This document shows, piece by piece, positions 33,201-38,053 of a DNA stretch of 38,053 nucleotides. Origin of the DNA: Desulfobacteraceae bacterium UBA5616 (GTDB taxonomy: Bacteria; Desulfobacterota; Desulfobacteria; Desulfobacterales; UBA5616); NCBI GenBank assembly GCA_002423615.1, contig DIKO01000024.1, positions 1 through 38,053 on the forward strand, read 5' to 3'. Each line of letters begins with the position of its first letter. The first letter of the stretch is position 1. The translations under genes were made by a program, and so were the position numbers. The notes beneath the pieces were generated by a model. It had not been told where the DNA came from and did no database searches. It saw only the letters and a program-made list of their open reading frames with translations.

Positions 33201-33689
33201 GCCCACATAAATACCCGCAGTCACATGGCCTTTCAGCTTGCTGTTATGGATCAGTTTGGCCAGTCTTCCGGCCTGATCTGTTGCCAGGGCGTTCATGGGG
33301 TAAACCAGAATTGCTTTTATTCCCGGTTCTCCCCTGTGCCGAAAGCAATAATCCAGGATCGGATAGATGAAGCATTCTGTTTTTCCGGACCCCGTACCGG
33401 TGGCGATCAGGGTTGATCCGGGGGATGGGTCTGCCAATCGCTCAAAAGCTTTTTCCTGGTGCAAATAGGGGGGAAACGGCATGGGGAGATCCGGAAAATA
33501 ATCAGCCCCGGTCTTACCCGGCTGAAAAGGCAATTGAATATCAAGAAAGGGACCTTTAAACAGATTGCCGGGCTCGGTCAGAAAGTTCTCAAGCGTATTG
33601 GAGAAAAAACGTGTTGTCACCGGAAACGTGGTGCGCAGAAAATCCTTGATGCCCTGTTCAACATGGTGCGCCAGGACGGAGGGGATCAT
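27297..33689 (-). CDS. Giant DEAD/DEAH helicase with DUF1998/MZB-type cysteine cluster (DruE- or DrmA/B-like)
   Basis: 2130-aa SF2 helicase. Motif I is TGTGSGKTE (98-104), Ia YPMNALATDQ, motif II DELH (227-230) and motif III TSATLG (263-268). A LLTFSDNVQDAAHRAGFF block (about 635-652), TPTLEMGIDIGS and motif VI QRIGRAGRRDG (1060-1070) complete the core. Several CxxC knuckles are inserted (482-485, 552-555, 567-570, 597-600, 939-942, 1360-1363, 1378-1381). A MZB/DUF1998-like domain follows (DMVPGGTGY at 1595, CPC at 1628-1630, CYRC at 1639-1642). A Vsr/DUF559-like segment (about 1690-1805: ADFVI, IFLDGFAYH) and a last AELGW...KIA segment end the protein. Size and order recall DruE of Druantia or a DrmA-DrmB fusion of DISARM. 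It starts 4 bp after the PIN gene. Function as a nucleic-acid translocase in defence is inferred. Confidence 0.87.
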   Translation of the reverse strand: MIPSVLAHHVEQGIKDFLRTTFPVTTRFFSNTLENFLTEPGNLFKGPFLDIQLPFQPGKTGADYFPDLPMPFPPYLHQEKAFERLADPSPGSTLIATGTGSGKTECFIYPILDYCFRHRGEPGIKAILVYPMNALATDQAGRLAKLIHNSKLKGHVTAGIYVGQREKAPSMVMTPDYLISDKETIRLSPPDILLTNYKMLDYLLIRPDDRPLWQQNLPDTLRYLVVDELHNFNGAQGSDLACLIRRIKARLGTRPEYLCCVGTSATLGNSEVMDDLLEYASAIFGEKFTPGAVISESRKSAGEFLEESLVSQVDIAPLEKATELNPENYSSYREYITAQHNLWFHENITEHFDDPVWRVELGHRLMGHLFFQNLIKTLRGKILSFNDVFDQLEKVTRGLKTEDLHYKVNLINSLLALISEARKFDTEKDGEGVARPFLNVRIQLWMRELRRMVGEVSKTPRLRFADDLSEEQLRTHLPLVHCRECGAMGWAGLKRKVSSEIKSGLQDFYQAFFSHDPKVVYLFPEDGQPVAQSSRQRDETNAWDRVGKYYFCGTCLNIISKANIDRCPTCANEELIPVFMPDVRIQRGNKQYSENHCPFCDSRNSLTVLGSRAASLTSVMIVQLYSSTYNNDKKLLTFSDNVQDAAHRAGFFNGRTFRFNFRTALQKMILEGGAGKRLAELRHAFIKYWADKIDQNRYIATFLAPNMEWLNDYDELKSHGVLPAGSGLMENVNKRIEWEIISEYGFQARIGRTLEKTSSSVAFLDPDRLNASLDALLVPIQNEIGYLRELDRESLARFLLGLIVHLKNQGGIYFAGLDTFIESFGSTYVFNKRIWMPNFGEHARTPSFLTTKRGSRFDLLLGASPTNPTWYQAWVDKCFYSFLPNIQTASSISKDLYDLILKVLVGQDILKQKSVRGDSVWGICTEALRLSLSVTQFRCRLCGHNISVAEEESLFFRNAPCQRFHCYGQYEPYSGGVDYYGKLYATGDVERIFAREHTGLLKRDEREALEKEFKANHDGRKPWYPNLLSCTPTLEMGIDIGSLSSLIMCSVPPAQANYLQRIGRAGRRDGNALNLTVANARPHDLYFFAEPEEMLGGNVETPGVFLDASAVLERQFTAFCFDKWISLDLNASIPKHLGQVLSNLEPFDRQKFPHSLMVFIETHQADLFDAFLALFKHSGSGLSPESESQLRVFVEGDEQNKMFLRGRIMNGLHDRKRERESLRKKIRTLNAKIKKKTAEPKDKNYENEFRELNIEKSALQALVKNISDRDTFNFFTDEGLLPNYAFPEAGVMLNSLIYRKKQKVQDGESSYDTWNYEYERPAVSAIEEFAPANSFYAEGRRVKVDQVDMTVSDVEKWRFCNNCSHKEMLGKNDEKEVCIKCGSPMWADAGQKRLMLRMRQVFASTSDSQSRITDDSEEREPVFYNKQMLVEFDDQYILDAYKVDADYPFGFEFLSKVDFCEINFGEKTEIGDKIPIAGLELPRKGFSLCSVCGKVQEDQKKPSHAFTCTAKDQESPQHLIDCIYLYRQFVSEAIRILLPVSVISESNRKLQSLIAAMQLGLKKNFKGKIDHLQVTVHEEPVADSSFKRKYLVLYDMVPGGTGYLKQLMQTQNQLMDVLNAALETLKSCPCNQDETKDGCYRCLFAYRNSYHMPETSRNTAIELLSEILGYREKLVRTKGIRDIPLNTFMESELENRFIGALKNSRSSALPLIVKNDLVNGKPGYFIKVGDRAYYMEPQVELGELNGISIPSRADFVIRSARLSDGIKPIAIFLDGFAYHQQRIGQDMAQRMAIVQSGRFYVWSLTWQDVENKYKPGKAYYEDLLSPADLPSGGTFKALMEGYELKRFEKYIKYDSFDLLIHYLENPDEEKWRRFMFVAGLMLIDPKNDGNDHIVKAWMEKIETLFTEEMVEKFKEAKCPDPCHSCFYNTHHHGVEDGGNFLSRFIVIEKEALPHPGRPSGIRMGCLFNDGSEAREKTGFQTMWNGFLRLYNFCQFLPYSYFITSEGSRAKAYDTLKLYEEHDTRASSVDHGEEKDAEWEAIKEISDEGLHGLIDLLKENHWPLPQPGYELQVETGEIIGIAELGWEALKIAFLTDEEMAYQNKFLEVGWKTVPLRDVLNDALKFMSMKNG

Positions 33690-33693
33690 GAGG

Positions 33694-34197
33694 TCAAAAT
33701 CCTTTCTTCCATTTCATCAGCCTTTTTTGGCATTCCAGTGAAGGCAACCGAGGATTGATGCCCATCAGTTCTTCCAGTTTTTGATAAGCCTTTTTTGGAG
33801 TAATCTGTTTGTGGTTTACCAGTTCATCAAAAACCCAAAGGAGCCCGTGCACTGGTATGTTATTGTATTCCGCTACCCTTCGTAACGCCCCATCCCCGGT
33901 TAAAAGCGTAGCGGAAATATTTGCGGCAAGATAAAGGCAGGAGCAATCGGGAATGGAAAGCACCCGGTGCCGAGTTTCCAGGTGCTGGATTTGAGTCAAT
34001 GCTTCAAAATCAAAAGTCCATTTTTTAATTTTTCCATTCTGAATAAAGGCATACAGTTGATCTGCGTTTTCTTCCCGAATTTCAGCAACAACAAAATCTG
34101 TGGCATGAAACTCGTACCGCAATTTAAAAAACGGTTCCATCAGGTCAACTTTCAAAAGATCGATCAAGATACCGGCATCGTTGACAAGAAGGATCAT
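33694..34197 (-). CDS. PIN-domain protein, putative ribonuclease toxin
   Basis: 167 aa with a PIN/DUF3368-like fold. Acidic positions that fit the metal site are D7 (NDAGILIDLL), E39 (VAEIREE), D84 (SIPDCSCLYLA) and D102 (LLTGDGALRRVA). The C-terminal half (VHGLLWVFDELVNHKQITPKKAYQKLEELMG) matches the usual GD-LR-GI-GLL-L layout of this family. Its start overlaps the stop of the XRE-ImmA gene by 4 bp and the giant helicase follows after 4 bp. By analogy with other COG2856-type antitoxin/PIN pairs it may be the toxin of the pair; RNA targets are unknown. Confidence 0.8.
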   Translation of the reverse strand: MILLVNDAGILIDLLKVDLMEPFFKLRYEFHATDFVVAEIREENADQLYAFIQNGKIKKWTFDFEALTQIQHLETRHRVLSIPDCSCLYLAANISATLLTGDGALRRVAEYNNIPVHGLLWVFDELVNHKQITPKKAYQKLEELMGINPRLPSLECQKRLMKWKKGF

Positions 34198-35246
34198 GAA
34201 ACGATCCGAACCTCCTTTTCCAATTCAGCCAGGGATACATTCAGAAGTTCAGCGGCCTTGCTGAAGCTGATGATCTGTTCAGCCGCAGCATAGAGGACCA
34301 GTTGTTTAAAACGATTCGCCTTTTCCTTGCCTTCATAGGTTCCGGGCTCCGCCTTTTTCCATCCCTGCTTACTGATATTGATATTGAATTGACGATAGGC
34401 ATTTTCAGAAATAATTTCCAATCGAAATGCCCTTGCCATGATGGCCTGCATGGAAACGCCATATATGCCTTTTAGTTTTTTCAATTCCCAATCGGTGATG
34501 TTATTGCGTTTTGACCTCAACTCTTTCATCATGACCTCCCTGGGCAGCAAGAGGGCGCCTGCAAAAGCATGACAGAGTTTTTCCCGGTTGGATACGGCAT
34601 CATCTGAAAACTCAAGGAGCAGATGACCCAGTTCATGGGCAACGGTAAACCGCTTTCGCACCAGGTCGCTATTTTCATAAACCGCAATAACTGGAATCTT
34701 CAAATCCTCAACAATCCCGGAAAGGCCATCAAATTGTTGATCGGCCATAACCTCAAAGATTTTAACCCCTTTGTCCTCCAACAGTTCAATTAAATGGGGA
34801 ATGGGTCCGTTGCCCAGTTTCCATTTTTTCCGGATATCCATCGCGGCATTTTCAATGTCCTCATCGGTCTTGATTCGATTCTGGGTCACGGGGTTTTTAA
34901 AGGTTACTCCAGCGTCAAGTATCGTTTCGATTTCAATATATTTCTGGATAAATTCAATGGTCCGGTATTTGATCTTATCCTCTTCCGTTCGGGTCAGTTT
35001 AGACCGCTTTCGAAATTCGATTCCGGAAATGGTCACATTGGAGGAACGGAAAAAATAGTCTACCTTCACATCAAGGGCCTTTGACAGGGCAAGCAAGACA
35101 TCGCTTCCGGGATTGATTCTTCCCTTTTCATATTTGCTGATGGCCTGTTTGGTCACAATGGAACCGGCTTTTTGGACCAGGGTCTCCATGCTCATGCCTG
35201 CCATTTTTCGCGCGGCGGATAACCGTTCAGCGAAATTGTTTATCAT
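34194..35246 (-). CDS. XRE-family HTH / ImmA-IrrE metallopeptidase protein
   Basis: 350-aa regulator. An N-terminal XRE helix-turn-helix (about residues 5-62, ISKYEKGRINPGSDVLLALSKAL) is followed by an ImmA/IrrE-like peptidase domain with the zinc site HELGH (204-208) and a downstream acidic ligand region (REKLCHAFAGALLLP). The C-terminus (about 305-350) has a small helical element (FSKAAELLNVSLAELEKEV) that looks like a second HTH. AGGAGGTGCGCC precedes the ATG. It is the first gene of the operon and its promoter is flanked by a 9-bp inverted repeat, which fits autoregulation. ImmA-type proteins can act as antitoxins or as proteases that remove repressors upon damage or infection; which applies here is not known. 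Confidence 0.88.
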   Translation of the reverse strand: MINNFAERLSAARKMAGMSMETLVQKAGSIVTKQAISKYEKGRINPGSDVLLALSKALDVKVDYFFRSSNVTISGIEFRKRSKLTRTEEDKIKYRTIEFIQKYIEIETILDAGVTFKNPVTQNRIKTDEDIENAAMDIRKKWKLGNGPIPHLIELLEDKGVKIFEVMADQQFDGLSGIVEDLKIPVIAVYENSDLVRKRFTVAHELGHLLLEFSDDAVSNREKLCHAFAGALLLPREVMMKELRSKRNNITDWELKKLKGIYGVSMQAIMARAFRLEIISENAYRQFNINISKQGWKKAEPGTYEGKEKANRFKQLVLYAAAEQIISFSKAAELLNVSLAELEKEVRIVS

Positions 35247-35261
35247 GGCGCACCTCCTTTA

Positions 35262-35297
35262 GTTGACAAATATATCTTATATTTATTTTTTGTCAAC
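35262..35297 (-). promoter_or_regulatory. Promoter and inverted-repeat operator of the XRE-PIN-helicase operon
   Basis: On the minus strand TTGACA (35296-35291), a 16-bp spacer and TATATT form a near-consensus promoter. A perfect 9-bp inverted repeat GTTGACAAA (35262-35270) / TTTGTCAAC (35289-35297) with 18 bp between the arms covers the -35 box and the area just after the -10 box. A repressor binding both arms would block transcription. The XRE protein is the natural candidate. Confidence 0.7.
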
Positions 35298-35402
35298 CCG
35301 ATTACAAAGGACGGTGATGTCCTATTTTGAATCTATCCCCTTTGGTCAAAAAAAATGATAAAGGCGTAAAAACTAGAATTTGCATACGTGAGCAAAAAAC
35401 AC

Positions 35403-35442
35403 TTGCAGTCGTTCGTTATAGGTAATATTCTTTCTTAAGAAA
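35403..35442 (+). promoter_or_regulatory. Promoter and palindrome upstream of the Panacea gene
   Basis: TTGCAG (35403-35408), 17 bp, TATTCT (35426-35431) form a moderate promoter on the + strand. A perfect palindrome TTTCTTAAGAAA (35431-35442) lies at its downstream edge, a plausible operator. Confidence 0.45.
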
Positions 35443-35476
35443 TATTTTAATGGTGACGATAAATAAGGCAGAAAAC

Positions 35477-35488
35477 GGCTAATTAGCC
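35477..35488. promoter_or_regulatory. Palindrome GGCTAATTAGCC before the Panacea start
   Basis: Perfect 12-bp palindrome ending 18 bp before the ATG of the Panacea gene. It may be an operator of autoregulation or an mRNA hairpin near the ribosome site. Confidence 0.5.
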
Positions 35489-35506
35489 TTATAAAAGGGG
35501 GAAAAA

Positions 35507-35953
35507 ATGGCTAAACTATATGACGCCTCGGACGTTGCCAAGTATTTCATTTGGAAGGCCAATCAGGATGAGCAAGAGCTCCTATCAAATCTTAAACTCC
35601 AAAAGTTGCTTTACTATGCACAAGGTTTAAACCTATCTCTTGGAAACGGTCCTCTTTTCCATAATGATATTGAGGCCTGGCAATATGGCCCTGTTGTACC
35701 AGAGATCTATCACCAATATAAAATTTACGGCAGGGGCGGCATTATGCCGGACGAGCAATTCGATCCCAACACAATAGATGAAGATACAAGAGATTTTTTA
35801 GATGAAATTTATAATATTTTTGGTCAATTTTCGGCCATCAGACTTATGGAAATTAGCCATGATGATGAATGTTGGGAAGAAACCGAAATCGGCGACATTA
35901 TTTCACATAATTCAATGGAAAAATCGTTAAAAAAATATTTAATTAATGGTTAA
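35507..35953 (+). CDS. Panacea-domain (DUF4065/SocA-like) antitoxin
   Basis: 148 aa with a full Panacea/DUF4065 signature: LKLQKLLYYAQGLNLSLGNGPLFHNDIEAWQYGPVVPEIYHQYKIYG at about residues 28-75, after the opening YDASDVAKYF. Proteins of this family neutralise a range of toxins encoded beside them and some recruit proteases (SocA in Caulobacter). AAAGGGGGAAA precedes the ATG. Its last 8 bp overlap the next gene, which is therefore the likely cognate toxin. It is divergent from the XRE operon. Confidence 0.88.
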   Translation: MAKLYDASDVAKYFIWKANQDEQELLSNLKLQKLLYYAQGLNLSLGNGPLFHNDIEAWQYGPVVPEIYHQYKIYGRGGIMPDEQFDPNTIDEDTRDFLDEIYNIFGQFSAIRLMEISHDDECWEETEIGDIISHNSMEKSLKKYLING

Positions 35954-36365
35954 AGGGAAAGACTTTAATAGACCAAACCCTAAAAAGGGTGAGCGGTTTT
36001 CAGTAAAAGATGAAAAACCCGCCATAGATTATAATCTCAAAAAGCCGACGTTCTCTTTAGAACACATGCCCTACCGAGGTACTTGTTGTATATCTCGATG
36101 TGAAAATCAAAAAAAAGCATTGATTATAGACACAATTCTAAGATTTAGCCAATTAACGTGGAAGGAAATTAGGAATCTTCCAAAGCAATCTGGTTTTGAA
36201 CCAATTCCGTCATATAGATTTAAAGTTCCCCTCCCAACGATATTCACTCCTGACCTTACAATTCTTGTTGCTAGGTATGATGGAGATGGTGGACGAATAG
36301 CAGGATATAGAAAAAATGATGTTTTTCATATCGTCCTTGCTGGAAATGATTTATACTCACACTAA
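35946..36365 (+). CDS. Probable toxin paired with the Panacea antitoxin
   Basis: 139 aa starting 8 bp inside the antitoxin gene. I do not recognise a named toxin family with certainty. The N-terminal 40 residues are basic and look disordered. The C-terminal part (about 95-139: FTPDLTILVARYDGDGGRIAGYR, then DVFHIVLAGNDLYSH) has the GYR...F.I...LY.H ending common to small proteins next to Panacea and related antitoxins. The overlap and the order (antitoxin first) fit a toxin-antitoxin pair of the PanAT type. Mechanism unknown. The IS remnant starts 8 bp after its stop codon. Confidence 0.6.
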   Translation: MVKGKDFNRPNPKKGERFSVKDEKPAIDYNLKKPTFSLEHMPYRGTCCISRCENQKKALIIDTILRFSQLTWKEIRNLPKQSGFEPIPSYRFKVPLPTIFTPDLTILVARYDGDGGRIAGYRKNDVFHIVLAGNDLYSH

Positions 36366-36372
36366 TTATTTT

Positions 36373-36684
36373 TTAACTCACTCTGAGGTCGGTTGTCAAT
36401 TGTCGACACCAAACCTGATTATTCAGCCCTCTGTTCTCTGAAAAATTTTTTCTTGAAGGCAGAGGGGAAAGGTAACCGAGCCTTTTCCGCCGTCGTTGAC
36501 GATTGTACAAAGTCTCAATATACCCTGTAATCTCTTGCATGGCCTCTTGCTTGGATACGAAGCGTCGATGGTGGATCAATTCGTTTTTCAATACTTCCCA
36601 GAAACTCTCAATAGGAGCGTTATCAGCGCTAAGGATGTCCTCCTGATCCCGGTTCAATACTATCTCGATAAGGCCTGGAATCAT
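36373..36684 (-). pseudogene. IS3-family transposase remnant, C-terminal part
   Basis: The frame contains the end of an IS3-type OrfB integrase: DNAPIESFWEVLKNELIHH, EAMQEITGYIETLYNRQRRRKRLGYLSP. Only the last acidic residue of the DDE triad (in IESFW) is present; the two upstream Asp segments are missing, so it is inactive. The preceding residues (MIPGLIEIVLNRDQED) do not look like transposase, and the fragment abuts the 3' end of the methyltransferase gene. The sequence TGAGGTCGGTTGTCAATTGT near 36384, or TGTCAATTGTCGACACC from 36394, may be the terminal inverted repeat on the left side. No partner end is found. Confidence 0.75.
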
Positions 36685-36696
36685 ACCGGTCCCTTT

Positions 36697-38053
36697 TCAT
36701 TTACCGAATCTCCGATCGAATTCAGCCCACGCCGTCTCATAATCCTTCTCCCGGTCGCACCGGTCAAAGGGTGCGGTATAGGTGATGGAGCGTTCCACGG
36801 GACCGCCGGGAAGGGTGTCGTCCAGAATGGTGCGAGTCACCGTGCCGAAGGGCATGTCCTTGATGTCGTCCCATTCGGGTCTGGAAAATCCCACGCCGGT
36901 GAGACCCTTGGAGCAGGTGAAGACAATCCGGCCATTTAGGTCATACCAGGTGTCGTTTTCATTTTGCCGAAGCACGGGGAACTGGACCCGGTAGATGGTT
37001 TTCAGTTCGTCCAGGGTCAACCCCAGGGCCATGGCCGCCAGCACGTCGATTTCCACCAGGGCCTGGCGCCGGGCGTAATCGGTGCGCAGGGCGCAGTTCC
37101 GCTGCCAGGTTGGGGTCAGGTTGGCGAAAAAGGTGTTTGGCAGGCGGGGGTCAGGTTTTGCCCAAGTGTCGGAAGTGAACTCTTTTTGGAAGCATTCTTG
37201 CCATAAATCAGAATAATGAATGGTTAAAGTATTTAAAACCAAAGTTCTGCTTAACATTAAATGGTTATCTGAACTAATTATGATTGGGATTGATTTGACT
37301 AGCCCTGGGATTGCGCCTCTTCCTGTTGTTTTAACGTAAAAATCATATTCCAAGCTGTGCATGAGACCAGCTATATTTAATAGATCCTGGCTTTTTCTTA
37401 CAACAATACTCAGGCAGGTATTAATATGGCCCAGTCTCTTTGGAAGAATAGAAGATACCAATGTTCTTTCACCGGACTGAGAAAGCATAAACCTTGATAC
37501 AAGCCGGTAACAATCCGTCACCACCACATCCCCATCCTTTGACCTGAACTTCGGCGATCTTTTTCGGTACTCAGCCTCATCACAATCCGGCACATAATTG
37601 GTGCGGGGCAAATAATCATCGGGCAGTATGGTGAGGTCAAGAATGTCGTAATGGGAATTCTGGGTGCATTTTGCTCTCGGCGTCTTGTAAAACGGATTGC
37701 CCACGAAGAAATGGGGACCGGAAAGAATCCATTGGGAAGCATCCATTGGGAAGCAGGTTTGTCGCCGAATGGTATGATCCTTTTGGGCATTGGTTTCATG
37801 CCACATCTCGGTTGAAAAGTATTCCCCTTTCAAATCCCCCAGCCGCCGTTGTTGATCCGCAAATTTCCGCAACACCCGCACAATCTGGGTGGAATGAACG
37901 GCAGGCAATCGTGCCGCCAGGGACGATGTGCCTTCCGGATCATATAATTTGGCAAATAGAGCCAGTTGGTCATTGAAACATGGGACAATCCGTTCCTTGT
38001 GGCCCTTGGTGTTCCAGTTGTTGTCATCATTGCGAATGACAACCGAAAATTGA
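36697..38053 (-). CDS. Large Eco57I-like N6-adenine DNA methyltransferase, C-terminal part (runs off window)
   Basis: The frame is open to the right edge, so only the last 451 residues are seen. The visible part opens with VVIRNDDNNWNTKGHKERIVPCFNDQLALF and continues through NAQKDHTIRR, SGPHFFVGNPFYKTPR, HYDILDLTILPDDYLPRTNYVP, a YRLVSRFMLSQSGERTLVSSILP block and an IDVLAAMALGLTLDELKTIYRVQFPVL tail. This pattern is what I know from the target-recognition half of large Eco57I/BREX/DISARM-type N6-adenine methyltransferases. The catalytic NPPY and SAM motifs would lie upstream, outside the window. In defence clusters such enzymes mark self DNA. A link to the helicase operon is positional only. 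Confidence 0.65.
   Translation of the reverse strand, partial: QFSVVIRNDDNNWNTKGHKERIVPCFNDQLALFAKLYDPEGTSSLAARLPAVHSTQIVRVLRKFADQQRRLGDLKGEYFSTEMWHETNAQKDHTIRRQTCFPMDASQWILSGPHFFVGNPFYKTPRAKCTQNSHYDILDLTILPDDYLPRTNYVPDCDEAEYRKRSPKFRSKDGDVVVTDCYRLVSRFMLSQSGERTLVSSILPKRLGHINTCLSIVVRKSQDLLNIAGLMHSLEYDFYVKTTGRGAIPGLVKSIPIIISSDNHLMLSRTLVLNTLTIHYSDLWQECFQKEFTSDTWAKPDPRLPNTFFANLTPTWQRNCALRTDYARRQALVEIDVLAAMALGLTLDELKTIYRVQFPVLRQNENDTWYDLNGRIVFTCSKGLTGVGFSRPEWDDIKDMPFGTVTRTILDDTLPGGPVERSITYTAPFDRCDREKDYETAWAEFDRRFGK

Noticed and set aside
27297..33689. Reading the giant helicase as two fused or frameshifted genes
   Set aside because: One uninterrupted frame with helicase motifs in order from I to VI and then the MZB part; no duplicated or missing core motif.
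37733..37765. 14-bp tandem direct repeat (ATCCATTGGGAAGC twice) in the methyltransferase, possibly a frameshift
   Set aside because: The frame runs through both copies and gives CFPMDASQWILSGPHFFVG, which fits the family, so the repeat is natural.
24797..38053. CRISPR array
   Set aside because: No regularly spaced repeats of 24-40 bp were seen anywhere in the window.

Overview
The window looks like chromosomal DNA of a sulfate-reducing Desulfobacterota lineage, probably Desulfobacterales-like. This is inferred from the conserved gene order, the short EF-Ts, the PurS-PurL layout and the minor-pilin operon; no 16S gene or taxonomic marker search is available. About the first 24.6 kb is core chromosome and the last 13.4 kb, downstream of a tRNA-Arg gene, is an accessory island that runs off the right edge.

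Region 1 (1-4.6 kb): a small exported protein on the + strand faces a minus-strand operon of five type IV pilus minor pilins (two FimT/GspH paralogues, PilV, PilW, PilX). Region 2 (4.6-5.4 kb) is an AT-rich non-coding leader. Region 3 (5.4-20 kb) is one long minus-strand housekeeping block. In transcription order it reads rho, rpmE, prfA, prmC, rpsB, tsf, pyrH, frr, uppS, cdsA, dxr, rseP, purL, purQ. It covers transcription termination, translation termination and elongation, ribosome recycling, isoprenoid and phospholipid synthesis, envelope stress proteolysis and purine synthesis. Heptamer tandem repeats lie on both sides of purL-purQ, in opposite orientation. Region 4 (20.5-24.6 kb), on the + strand, holds a CCA/poly(A) nucleotidyltransferase, adk, rpsU, folC and tRNA-Arg(CCG).

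Region 5 (24.6-38.05 kb) is the island. Its centre is a tight minus-strand operon: an XRE-HTH/ImmA metallopeptidase regulator, a PIN-domain protein, a 2130-residue DEAD/DEAH helicase with an MZB/DUF1998-type cysteine cluster and a Vsr-like C-terminal segment, and a RelE-like/UvrD helicase fusion, with a possible small fifth gene. A 9-bp inverted repeat brackets its promoter. Next to it are a Panacea (DUF4065) antitoxin with an overlapping probable toxin, an IS3-type transposase remnant, and the 3' part of a large Eco57I-like N6-adenine methyltransferase that continues off the right edge. Size and domains recall the DUF1998 helicases of Druantia and DISARM, but the partner set does not match any system I know. 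The four-gene operon is the best candidate here for an undescribed defence system: a toxin-antitoxin-like pair wired to two helicases.
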